12,394 bases of DNA from Chloroflexota bacterium (GTDB taxonomy: Bacteria; Chloroflexota; Dehalococcoidia; SM23-28-2; RBG-16-64-32): NCBI GenBank assembly GCA_022565075.1, contig JADFKG010000047.1:1-12394 (forward strand). Direction: 5' to 3'. A model generated the notes under the pieces. That model was not told where the DNA came from and did not search any database. It worked only from the letters and a program-made list of their open reading frames with translations. Of this stretch, positions 1 through 6,333 are shown piece by piece. A program made the translations under genes and the position numbers. Every line of letters begins with the position of its first letter. Position 1 is the stretch's first letter.

Positions 1-203
1 AGCCCGGGCATGATGTCGACGGTCGGTTTGGCGGCGAGGCCCGGCACCGATGTGCTGCCGACGTGCTCGATGCCCAGCAGCCACTCGCCGATCGCGTCGT
101 GGACGCGCGCGCTTTCCTCCGTGTACATCGCCGCCCAGCGCGGATCGTAGTCAGCGATCACGACAGGGAGGGAGGGGGCGTCCTGCGTCATGGCAAGCGC
201 CAT
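1..203 (-). CDS. GrpB/UPF0157 family protein, N-terminal part (runs off left edge)
   Basis: The minus strand encodes a protein beginning MALAMTQDAPSLPVVIADYD and continuing through an IEHVGSTSVPGLAAKPTVDI segment. That Y-D-P-x-W near the start followed by H-V-G-S-T-S-V-P-G-x-x-A-K-P-x-x-D is the hallmark of the GrpB (UPF0157) family, which has a nucleotidyltransferase-like fold and is mostly of unknown physiological role. GSTSVPG and the later D-I correspond to the family's putative nucleotide and metal binding region. Only about 67 codons are inside the window; the full family is usually 160-190 residues. Two in-frame ATGs are possible, at 203 and 191, and neither has a convincing ribosome binding site. 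The gene reads away from the pilus locus and is probably unrelated to it. Confidence 0.85.
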   Translation of the reverse strand, partial: MALAMTQDAPSLPVVIADYDPRWAAMYTEESARVHDAIGEWLLGIEHVGSTSVPGLAAKPTVDIMPG

Positions 204-248
204 GATTGCGCCGAGCGGCGCGGGGTGTCAAGGCGGTCGCGGCATGGC

Positions 249-473
249 CTAGCCGGTGTAGATGTCCCAGAGCTCGGGGCCCCAGAACAGCGCGATCGCC
301 AGCACGATCGACGGATAGACGATGCGGTTCGGGAGCAGCCGGCGGTCGAAGTCAGGCAGCGTCAGCGTCAGAGTCAGCGTAGCGAAGACGCCGCCGACTA
401 TCCCCGGGACGAAGTCGTCGAACACCGCGACCGACGTCGTAAAGAGAGCCGCGCCCCCCAGCGGCAGGATCAC
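249..473 (-). pseudogene. Fragment resembling an A24 prepilin peptidase
   Basis: A 74-codon frame (GTG start at 473, TAG at 249-251) encodes a short hydrophobic protein with two likely membrane segments. The segment PDFDRRLLPNRIVYPSIVLA resembles the region around the first catalytic aspartate of A24 prepilin peptidases (typically D-x-x-x-R-x-L/I-P-N-x-I/L-x-Y/L-P). The N-terminal domain, the second catalytic motif (G-x-G-D) and most transmembrane helices are missing, so it cannot be a complete peptidase. The codon before the GTG is not preceded by a well-spaced Shine-Dalgarno: GGAGG lies only 3 bases away. A tandem hexamer (GTCAGC-like, 361-380) encodes its Leu-Thr run. Prepilin peptidase is needed to mature Flp and TadE, so a remnant beside a Tad locus is plausible. 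It could instead be an unrelated two-helix membrane protein. Confidence 0.42.
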
Positions 474-621
474 CGACCTCCGCCATCAGTAGTTCAGTCA
501 TCGTCCAGGTTCCCAGACGATTGGCACATCCACATCGTAACGACTGCCGGGTCGATTCGTCTCTCGTACTGGCGGCGCCTGGAGAGTGCGCCTGCTTCAG
601 TTTGAGCACGAAGAGATACTT

Positions 622-2190
622 ATGAGCGTTGCAGGAGATGCCCGCGGACTCGCAGTAGGTGCGCCCGCGCGCTCGGCGGAGGGGTCCGTCTCGCTCGGCA
701 GGATCGCCCTGATCGCTGCCATCTGCGCCATTCCCATCCTCCTCTACCTCCCCTTCCTCGCCGAGCCCTTCATGAGGGATGAAGGGTTCTACGCGGCGGT
801 CGCCCAGCTAATGCTTGACGGCGGCATCCCCTATCGCGACGCCTTCGATAACAAGCCGCCGATGATCTTCGTCTGGTATGCGCTCAGCTTCGTGATGTTC
901 GGCGAGACCGTCTGGGCGCCGCGACTCCTTGTGTCGCTCCTGCTGTCGGGCACGACGCTGCTCGTCTACTTGCAGGGCCGGCTCCTCTTTGGACGCCAGG
1001 CCGGGCTCGTGGCGGCGCTTGCCTTCGCCCTCTCGATCGGGCTGGCAGTGTTCGAGACCAACGCTAACACCGAGTATTTCATGCTGCTGCCGCTCGTCGG
1101 AAGTGTCTACTGCTTCACCTTAGCGGAACGAAACTTCGATACCCGCTTATACGTGCTCGCGGGCTTCCTTATGGGGTTCGCCATCCTGACCAAGGACACA
1201 GCGATATTCACCCTACCGCTGCTGATGCTTGTTGCCGTGAACAGGGTGAGGCTGGAATCGGGCTGGTCCTGGGCGAACCTGCGGGCGTTGTTCAAGCCAG
1301 TAGGCGGCCTGATGCTGGGATGCGGTGCCGCCGGCGTCCTCACGATCCTTCCGTTCGTACTGACCGGGACGTTCGATGACATGTTCAACGCGCTGGTTGT
1401 ATACACGCTCGACTACGTTGGCGTCGTTCCGTGGCGGTCCCGCTTGATCGCCACGGCTATCATGCCTATCTTTCTGTTCTGGCTTGCCGGCCCGTGGGCT
1501 GTTCTTTCGTTAGTGGCAATCTTCCGCCTGGCGCGGAGTCGGAACAGTGGACTCTCCCTCCTCCTCGTCGGCTGGGTGATCGCGACGGTCCTGGGTATCG
1601 TGGCGGCCGGGCGCTTCTACGACCACTACTATGTGGCGTTTCTGCCTGTGTTTGCGCTGCTTGTGCCGCTTGGCCTTAAAGCGATGCGAGAGGCTGGACC
1701 ATTCTTACGGCGAGCGATCGCGGTCGTCGTTGCCTTGTCGCTCGTCCCTATGCTTGTAGCCAGCGGCGACATCTATCTGCAACCCAACGCCGACGCCAGG
1801 CACACGGCGAAGTATCCCAACGACGAGCGTTCGGTGTGGGAGACGCAAGGCGATGAGCTGGGCGCCTGGCTGGCAGCCCGCACGTCGCCAGATGACTATA
1901 TCTACAACTTCGGATTTCACAGCGAGATATACTTTTACGCGGACCGGCGGTCACCCACGCGGTATCTGTTCGATCATCCTTTCCGCGCTGGCGATCAGTA
2001 TGTTGCCGAGGCGCTCGAGGAACTCAACGCCAATCCGCCCTTGTATATCGTGGACACGGCATCGTACGAGTACCCGTTAACGCTGGACTATTACGCCGTG
2101 GACATCGGCCGCTGGATCAACGCCTACTACGATTACGTCGGACGGGTCTATTACGCCGATGTCTACAAGCTGAGGCCGGCCATTGAGTAG
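622..2190 (+). CDS. GT-C family glycosyltransferase (ArnT/PMT_2-like)
   Basis: A 522-residue integral membrane protein with roughly ten or more hydrophobic segments. The first periplasmic/extracellular loop holds the acidic pair R-D-E-G (about residues 52-55), followed by F-D-N-K-P-P (75-80). This layout is typical of PMT_2/GT39/GT83 lipid-linked sugar transferases such as ArnT, which use polyprenyl-phosphate sugars as donors and act on the outer face of the membrane. The C-terminal soluble part (about 400-522) is rich in Tyr and Asp. The ATG at 622 is preferred to an in-frame GTG at 586 because the latter adds a non-family-like leader; the RBS (AAGAGA) is weak. The stop is overlapped by the next gene. 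It uses more T/A-ending codons (GTT, CTT, TAT, TTA) than the Tad genes. The acceptor is unknown; glycosylation of pilin or envelope glycans is only a possibility. Confidence 0.82.
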   Translation: MSVAGDARGLAVGAPARSAEGSVSLGRIALIAAICAIPILLYLPFLAEPFMRDEGFYAAVAQLMLDGGIPYRDAFDNKPPMIFVWYALSFVMFGETVWAPRLLVSLLLSGTTLLVYLQGRLLFGRQAGLVAALAFALSIGLAVFETNANTEYFMLLPLVGSVYCFTLAERNFDTRLYVLAGFLMGFAILTKDTAIFTLPLLMLVAVNRVRLESGWSWANLRALFKPVGGLMLGCGAAGVLTILPFVLTGTFDDMFNALVVYTLDYVGVVPWRSRLIATAIMPIFLFWLAGPWAVLSLVAIFRLARSRNSGLSLLLVGWVIATVLGIVAAGRFYDHYYVAFLPVFALLVPLGLKAMREAGPFLRRAIAVVVALSLVPMLVASGDIYLQPNADARHTAKYPNDERSVWETQGDELGAWLAARTSPDDYIYNFGFHSEIYFYADRRSPTRYLFDHPFRAGDQYVAEALEELNANPPLYIVDTASYEYPLTLDYYAVDIGRWINAYYDYVGRVYYADVYKLRPAIE

Positions 2191-3202
2191 CCACGCTAGA
2201 GCCCTCCGGCCGGCGCTACCGCCGGCGCTGGCAAAGCACTTGACCGCTCTGAGGGTCGTGCTGACGTTTCTCTTTCGGCTCGCCTGCGTGGCGGCCGCCA
2301 TCTGGCTGCTCGTCGTCGCGCGCACCGAGACCGCGATTCAAGCGCACGTCGCCTTCTATATCATGGCGCTGGCCTGCGTCTACATCGCTCTGGGCGCCAC
2401 ATCCTTTCGCGTCTGGGTCCTCTATCTCACCGGCTTCATCCTCTTCGCCCAGCTGCGCGGCTTCGCCGACGGCATCGGCACCCCGGTCCAGTTCGACTAC
2501 GCCATCTCGGCGGAAAGGGCACTCTTCCTGGGCGAGATCCCCAGCATCTGGCTGCAGGAGCGGCTGTACTCTTTCGCCCGCCTGGGGCCGCTGGAGTTCT
2601 ACACGATGGCGGTCTACCTTAGCTACTTCTTCGTCCCGCACGTCGTGGCGTTCGCGCTGTGGAAGTGGGACCGGCCGCGCTTCAAGACCTACGTCTTCGC
2701 CTTCATGGTCACGCTCTACGCTGGTCTCTTGGTCAGCGCCCTCCTGCCGACGGCCCCACCCTGGATGGCAGGCCAACTCGGATATATCCCGCACGTCTAC
2801 CAGGTCGTTCCTGACATCGCCGGCCACGTCACGCCGGGCACCTACGAAAACGTCTACGAGATCGCCGGCGCCAACCCCGTGGCCGCCATGCCGTCGCTGC
2901 ACGTCGCCGTGCCGGGCCTGATCGCATTCGCGCTCTGGAAGTACAACTGGCTGCGCTGGTTCGGCGTCGGCTACGCGATATCCATGCTGTTCGCCGTCGT
3001 CTACCTGGGTGAGCACTACGCCGTCGACGGCTTCGCCGGCCTGGGCCTCGCCGCGGCTGCCTGGGTGGGCCTTAGCGCCTACCTGGCGCGGCGTGAAGCG
3101 TCTGCTCAGAAGAGCGCCACTGAGGATCGATCCGCGGCCGGCGCAGCCCCCAGCGAGCCCGCTCAGATCGGCGAATCGATACAGCAGGTGACAGGCCGGT
3201 GA
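2183..3202 (+). CDS. PAP2_3/Aur1-like membrane phosphatase or phosphotransferase
   Basis: A 339-residue multi-span membrane protein of the PAP2 superfamily. The catalytic core is visible as A-A-M-P-S-L-H (His at about residue 240) and Y-L-G-E-H-Y-A-V-D-G (His 278, Asp 282), the motif 2 and motif 3 of lipid phosphatases. The Arg expected six residues before the motif 3 His is Val here, as is common in the inositolphosphotransferase-type PAP2_3 subgroup (Aur1/Ipt1-like), which I favour. The likely role is dephosphorylation or head-group transfer on a phospholipid or polyprenyl phosphate at the outer membrane face. The start is TTG at 2183, overlapping the preceding stop by 8 bases; GAGG at 2172-2175 lies 7 bases upstream, which supports coupling to the glycosyltransferase. 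The last 35 residues are hydrophilic and low complexity (Ala/Ser/Glu). Substrate unknown. Confidence 0.8.
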   Translation: MSSHARALRPALPPALAKHLTALRVVLTFLFRLACVAAAIWLLVVARTETAIQAHVAFYIMALACVYIALGATSFRVWVLYLTGFILFAQLRGFADGIGTPVQFDYAISAERALFLGEIPSIWLQERLYSFARLGPLEFYTMAVYLSYFFVPHVVAFALWKWDRPRFKTYVFAFMVTLYAGLLVSALLPTAPPWMAGQLGYIPHVYQVVPDIAGHVTPGTYENVYEIAGANPVAAMPSLHVAVPGLIAFALWKYNWLRWFGVGYAISMLFAVVYLGEHYAVDGFAGLGLAAAAWVGLSAYLARREASAQKSATEDRSAAGAAPSEPAQIGESIQQVTGR

Positions 3203-3239
3203 CGGCGGGGTGAATAAGCCTCGGCCCCGTACCAGGGCC

Positions 3240-3246
3240 TGTAACG
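3240..3246 (+). promoter_or_regulatory. TGTAACG element upstream of flp
   Basis: The heptamer TGTAACG lies 80 bases upstream of the flp start, in the same orientation as the gene. Identical copies sit upstream of cpaB (4184-4190) and, on the other strand, of the sigma-factor gene. It resembles a weak -10 (TGTAAC) or a regulator half-site; no convincing -35 is conserved. The rest of the 124-base spacer (3203-3326) contains a modest GGCCC/GGGCC hairpin (3223-3239) and the palindrome CCGATCGG (3293-3300). Confidence 0.3.
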
Positions 3247-3326
3247 CCGAATAGCGGCCCCCATCTTAGCTTTCAACAGACCCCGCCGAAGACCGATCGG
3301 CAAAACACAAAGGAAAGGAGGAGAAC

Positions 3327-3524
3327 ATGTTCTCCAAGATTAACGAAGCGCTTCGCAGGCTGGTCGTTCGCGTCCAGGATGAGGCGGGTCAGGCTCTCGC
3401 AGAGTACGGCCTGATCATCGCCCTGGTCGCGGTAGCCGCGATCGGCGCGCTTGCTCTGCTGGCAGGCGGTATCGTCAACGTATTTGGCGATGTCACAACC
3501 GAGCTGGGCGGCGCCGTCAGCTAG
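3327..3524 (+). CDS. flp: Flp/Fap family type IVb pilin (major pilin)
   Basis: A 65-residue prepilin, the structural subunit of the Flp pilus. A 21-residue positively charged leader ends in Gly21, followed by Q-A-L-A-E-Y-G-L-I and a hydrophobic stretch of about 25 residues. This is the Flp motif, with Glu at +5 and Tyr at +6 of the mature protein. Prepilin peptidase would cleave after Gly21, giving a mature pilin of about 44 residues, within the normal Flp size range. The start is well supported: an AAGGAGG-type Shine-Dalgarno (GGAGG) lies just upstream of the ATG. The gene is the first of the Tad set and is followed by a very stable hairpin (3541-3579) before tadE. This may help the pilin message accumulate above the rest. 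Confidence 0.95.
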   Translation: MFSKINEALRRLVVRVQDEAGQALAEYGLIIALVAVAAIGALALLAGGIVNVFGDVTTELGGAVS

Positions 3525-3540
3525 GCAAAGCGCTAAGGCA

Positions 3541-3579
3541 ATGGCTGGCGGACGGGCCACGCGGTCCGTCCGCCTCCAT
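3541..3579 (+). promoter_or_regulatory. Strong intercistronic hairpin between flp and tadE
   Basis: GGCGGACGGGCC (3547-3558) pairs with GGTCCGTCCGCC (3563-3574) around the loop ACGC. This gives 12 pairs, one of them G-U. An outer ATGG/CCAT (3541-3544 with 3576-3579) can extend it past a small bulge. No T-run follows, so it is not a canonical intrinsic terminator. Placed 16 bases after the flp stop, it is well positioned to block 3' exonucleases or attenuate read-through, giving more flp than tadE mRNA. Confidence 0.7.
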
Positions 3580-3627
3580 CAGCCTTCAACACCCGAGAGG
3601 GACGAGGGTCCGGACAGGGCCCTGGAA

Positions 3628-4059
3628 ATGGACACTCAAGTGACTGAGAAGACTGGCAAGAACCACAGAGACGGCGAGAAGGGGCAGAACCTCGTGGAGT
3701 TCGCGATGGTTGTCCCCATCTTCCTGATCTTGGTCTTCTCCATCGTCGACTTCGGCATGGGCTTCCACGCCTGGATCACGGTCACCAACGCCGCGCGCGA
3801 GGGCGCCCGCATTGGCGCTGTCGGCGCCGACAGCGCGACGATCGAGGCGCGGGTCATCGACACCACCAGCTCTCTCGCCGCGGAAGATATCGAGGTTACG
3901 GTCGTCAACGCTCAGGGCGCACCCGGGGAGGCCGTCTCCGTCGACGTCCAATACGAATACGAACTGATCACCCCACTCTCCAACCTTCTAGGCTTCTTTG
4001 GAGGTGGATTGGGGTCTCCCATCACCTTCCATTCTGAGTCAGAGATGAGAATCGAATAG
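3628..4059 (+). CDS. tadE: TadE-like pseudopilin
   Basis: A 143-residue TadE-family (PF07811-type) minor pilin. A hydrophilic, charged leader of about 19 residues (with E-K-G at its end) precedes Q-N-L-V-E-F-A-M-V-V-P and a hydrophobic helix to about residue 45. The G19/Q20 junction with Glu at +5 is the expected prepilin peptidase site. N-A-A-R-E-G-A-R follows at about 54-61, a nearly invariant TadE signature. The rest is a small beta-rich extracytoplasmic domain. TadE proteins are processed like pilins and are thought to prime or stabilise pilus assembly. ATG 3628 was chosen because it gives a family-like leader; GTG 3640 is an alternative, and the RBS for either is weak. It ends just before an intrinsic terminator, so flp-tadE probably form their own unit. 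No TadF or TadG partner is seen. Confidence 0.9.
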   Translation: MDTQVTEKTGKNHRDGEKGQNLVEFAMVVPIFLILVFSIVDFGMGFHAWITVTNAAREGARIGAVGADSATIEARVIDTTSSLAAEDIEVTVVNAQGAPGEAVSVDVQYEYELITPLSNLLGFFGGGLGSPITFHSESEMRIE

Positions 4060-4061
4060 CC

Positions 4062-4076
4062 TCGCTCGGCGAGCGA
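4062..4076 (+). repeat. Small perfect hairpin after tadE
   Basis: TCGCTC (4062-4067) pairs with GAGCGA (4071-4076) around GGC, two bases past the tadE stop. It lies immediately ahead of the main terminator hairpin and may act with it, or protect the message end. Confidence 0.5.
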
Positions 4077-4086
4077 TTGCCTCAGT

Positions 4087-4119
4087 GGGTCTGGCTCCAG
4101 TGGCTGGGCCCCTTTTTTT
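4087..4119 (+). terminator. Rho-independent terminator after tadE
   Basis: GGGTCTGGC (4087-4095) pairs with GCTGGGCCC (4103-4111) as a 9-base stem with three G-U pairs and a 7-base loop. One C and then seven Ts (4113-4119) follow directly. This is the only textbook intrinsic terminator in the window. It separates flp-tadE from cpaB and the downstream Tad genes. Confidence 0.85.
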
Positions 4120-4183
4120 ATTAACGGCGGATGGAATCGCTCCTCCCCCAAGAGCCCCGTTTACCCGCTCTTAACAAGATTGC

Positions 4184-4190
4184 TGTAACG
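4184..4190 (+). promoter_or_regulatory. TGTAACG element in the cpaB upstream region
   Basis: The same heptamer as upstream of flp and the sigma gene lies 67 bases before the cpaB start, in gene-sense orientation. TTTACC (4160-4165) lies 18 bases upstream of it and could be a weak -35 partner. Because a terminator precedes this region, a promoter for the cpaB-tadC operon is expected between 4120 and 4257. A second candidate -10, TATAAG at 4228-4233, has no recognisable -35. Confidence 0.3.
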
Positions 4191-4257
4191 ATGTTGGGTG
4201 CCCAGCGTCATTTATTTTGAACCTTCCTATAAGCACACCAAGACCAAGGGGGAACCC

Positions 4258-5079
4258 ATGATCAAGAACATGGCCATCGGCAGCGGGAACAACCGCATGC
4301 TGCTTCTCGCGGCACTGCTGCTGGGCCTGATTTCAGCCATCCTCATCGGGCTCTACTTGAGTAGCCTCGATGGTGGCGAGAGCAAGGTCGCTCCGGTCAC
4401 CACCCGCACGGTGGTCGTCGCCGTGGCCGAGATCGATCCGCTGACCACGATCAGCGCCGAGATGCTCGTCGTCAAGGCGATCCCTATCGACCTGATCCTG
4501 AGTGGCGCCTTCACGACCGCCGAGGACGCCATCGGTCAGACCACCCAGGTCTCGATCGTGCCCGGTGAGCAGGTCCTGCAGTCGAAACTCACAAGCCCCG
4601 GCAGCGCCCTGGACTCCTTCGGTGACGAAACGCCGCTCTCCCTCATCATCCCGGACGGCCTGCGAGCGTTCACCGTGTCCGCGAGCTCTGTCGGCGCCGC
4701 CGGCGGGCTCGTCCGGCCCGGCGACCACGTGGACCTGATCCTCACCGGTGGTCTCCTCGAGGAGCAGGCCGAAGGCACGCTTACGGGCGCATCGGCCTGC
4801 TACGTGCTTCAGAACGTCCAGGTGCTGGCCCTGAACAGCGCCGTCAGCCGGACGACCAGTTCGTCCGACGCCGCCGCCATCGCCGCGGTGAGCGCTAACT
4901 CGGAGGTCAACCGCGCCACGCTGGCTGTCACCTCGGAAGAGGCCTGGCAGCTTGCCGCCGCTCAGGGCAGTGTTAGCGGTGGTGGCGTCGAAACCCAGCT
5001 CTGGTTGTCGCTGCGGCCGTTCGGAGACTCAACCACTAACGCCGGTCTCCCGACGTGTCAGACGTTCGCAGGTTCGTGA
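4258..5079 (+). CDS. cpaB: CpaB/RcpC-type Flp pilus assembly protein
   Basis: A 273-residue protein with a short cytoplasmic N-terminus, one membrane anchor (about residues 14-36) and an extracytoplasmic part. The SAF domain (about 50-112) begins T-V-V-V-A-V-A-E-I-D-P and includes P-G-E-Q-V-L. A RcpC/CpaB core follows, with G-L-R-A-F-T-V and V-R-P-G-D-H-V-D-L-I (about 134-161). The family supports Flp pilus biogenesis, usually near the secretin in diderms; here no secretin gene is visible. ATG 4258 is chosen over a GTG at 4198 because AAGGGGG sits 5 bases upstream and the extra 20 residues would be non-family. It starts the second Tad transcription unit, and its TGA overlaps a possible GTG start of cpaE. 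Length is normal for the family. Confidence 0.88.
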   Translation: MIKNMAIGSGNNRMLLLAALLLGLISAILIGLYLSSLDGGESKVAPVTTRTVVVAVAEIDPLTTISAEMLVVKAIPIDLILSGAFTTAEDAIGQTTQVSIVPGEQVLQSKLTSPGSALDSFGDETPLSLIIPDGLRAFTVSASSVGAAGGLVRPGDHVDLILTGGLLEEQAEGTLTGASACYVLQNVQVLALNSAVSRTTSSSDAAAIAAVSANSEVNRATLAVTSEEAWQLAAAQGSVSGGGVETQLWLSLRPFGDSTTNAGLPTCQTFAGS

Positions 5080-5087
5080 GCAAGAAC

Positions 5088-6329
5088 ATGACACGTAATC
5101 CACGAGTAGCAGTCATCGATCAGGACCTCAACAGCCGGTCCGACGTCAACAAAACTCTCGCCGTCTCCGGCTTCACCGTGGTCGGCGAAGCAGGCTACGG
5201 CATCGAGGCCGTCACGCTGGCTAAGAAGTCCGACCCGGACGTCATCGTGATCGCCGTCGAAGAGCCGACGATCCGCGCTCTCCAGACCGTCGAGGCGCTA
5301 TCGGACATGCTGCCAAACACCGCCATCATCGGCTACTCCACCATCCGCCAACCGGAGGCGATGCGTAAGGCGATGCTGGCAGGCGTCAGCGACTTCCTGG
5401 CGGCGCCGGTCAAGGACGAGGACCTGGTCAACTCCATCTACACGGTTCTCGCCCAGCAGGAGCGCAAGCGCCAGCGCATCGCCGGCGAAGCTGGGGAGCC
5501 AGTGTCAGCCGGATCGGTGATCACTGTTTTCGGTGCCAAGGGCGGCATCGGCAAGACTACGATCGCCACCAACATCGCGACCGCGCTCGTTCAGAAGACC
5601 CACCAGTCGGCAGTCCTCATCGACCTCGACACCCGCTTCGGCGATGTGGGGATCCTCATGGACATCCCGGTTGAGCGCAGCATCGCCGACCTGGCCGTGG
5701 AGGAAGATTCGATAACCACCGAAATGGTGCAGGACTGTCTTTACCAGCACAACAGCGGCGTTTACATTCTGCCGGCGCCGATCCGGCCCACGGACTGGCG
5801 CAACGTGCACGCCGGCCACATCGAAAAGATCGTAACCACGCTGGCGCAGAGCTACGACTATGTGGTGCTGGACACGCCAGGCACCTTCAACGACATCGTC
5901 GCCAGGGCGCTGGAGCTGGCCTCCGTGGTGGTGCTGGTCGCCACCGTTGACATGGCCAGCCTCAAGGACACCCTGCTGGCCATCGACATGCTGCGCTCCT
6001 GGAACTTCCCCCAGGAGAAGATCAAGCTCGTTATCAACGCCACGAACGAAGACACGAACGTGCAGCCGCACGAAGTGAAGCGGATGCTCGGCCGTGAAGT
6101 ATTCTGGTCGATCCCCTACGACCGCAACATCAGCACGGCAACCCAGCTGGGTATGCCCATCGTCCTGGCGAAGCCTCAGTCGAAAGCGGCCGAGAGCATG
6201 ATCGAGATGTCGTTCGCGCTGAGCGGCGTTCGCCAGCAGAAGCCGCCTGCCGCCAAGGACTCCCAGAAGGGTGGCATCATCTCGAAGATCCTGGGGACGC
6301 AGGACAGAACCGAAGTGAGTGTGGAGTGA
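5088..6329 (+). CDS. cpaE: CpaE/TadZ: receiver-like domain plus MinD/ParA ATPase
   Basis: A 413-residue pilus localisation protein. Residues 5-120 form a CheY-like receiver fold (R-V-A-V-I-D-Q-D at the start, A-P-V-K-D-E-D-L near its end). The phosphoacceptor position (P-D-V-I-V-I-A-V-E-E-P) is Ala56 rather than Asp. Residues 142-380 are a P-loop ATPase with the deviant Walker A K-G-G-I-G-K-T-T (151-158), a D-L-D-T-R-F-G-D switch and the V-L-D-T-P Walker B. TadZ proteins mark the pilus pole and recruit TadA. ATG 5088 is preferred; GTG 5076, overlapping the cpaB stop as GTGA, would add four residues and is an equal option by coupling. The atypical receiver is known in TadZ proteins, so it is a family trait rather than damage. 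Confidence 0.92.
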   Translation: MTRNPRVAVIDQDLNSRSDVNKTLAVSGFTVVGEAGYGIEAVTLAKKSDPDVIVIAVEEPTIRALQTVEALSDMLPNTAIIGYSTIRQPEAMRKAMLAGVSDFLAAPVKDEDLVNSIYTVLAQQERKRQRIAGEAGEPVSAGSVITVFGAKGGIGKTTIATNIATALVQKTHQSAVLIDLDTRFGDVGILMDIPVERSIADLAVEEDSITTEMVQDCLYQHNSGVYILPAPIRPTDWRNVHAGHIEKIVTTLAQSYDYVVLDTPGTFNDIVARALELASVVVLVATVDMASLKDTLLAIDMLRSWNFPQEKIKLVINATNEDTNVQPHEVKRMLGREVFWSIPYDRNISTATQLGMPIVLAKPQSKAAESMIEMSFALSGVRQQKPPAAKDSQKGGIISKILGTQDRTEVSVE

Positions 6330-6333
6330 CGTC

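Noticed and set aside
63..605. 180-codon + strand open frame at the left edge
   Set aside because: Arg/Asp-rich low-complexity translation overlapping the recognisable GrpB frame and the peptidase-like frame on the minus strand; no RBS or domain.
2216..3016. Long minus-strand open frame (266 codons) opposite the PAP2-like gene
   Set aside because: Its product is Asp/Arg/Glu/Gln/Val-rich with no membrane or domain pattern, as expected for the antisense of a GC-rich gene; the + strand frame has clear PAP2 motifs.
3451..3627. N-terminal extension of tadE in the same frame back into flp
   Set aside because: It overlaps the flp coding region and hairpin and would add about 59 residues before the pilin-like leader; ATG 3628 gives a normal TadE.
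4228..4233. TATAAG as a -10 promoter box for cpaB
   Set aside because: No -35-like hexamer at 16-18 bases upstream (the sequence there is GCGTCA); kept only as a note.
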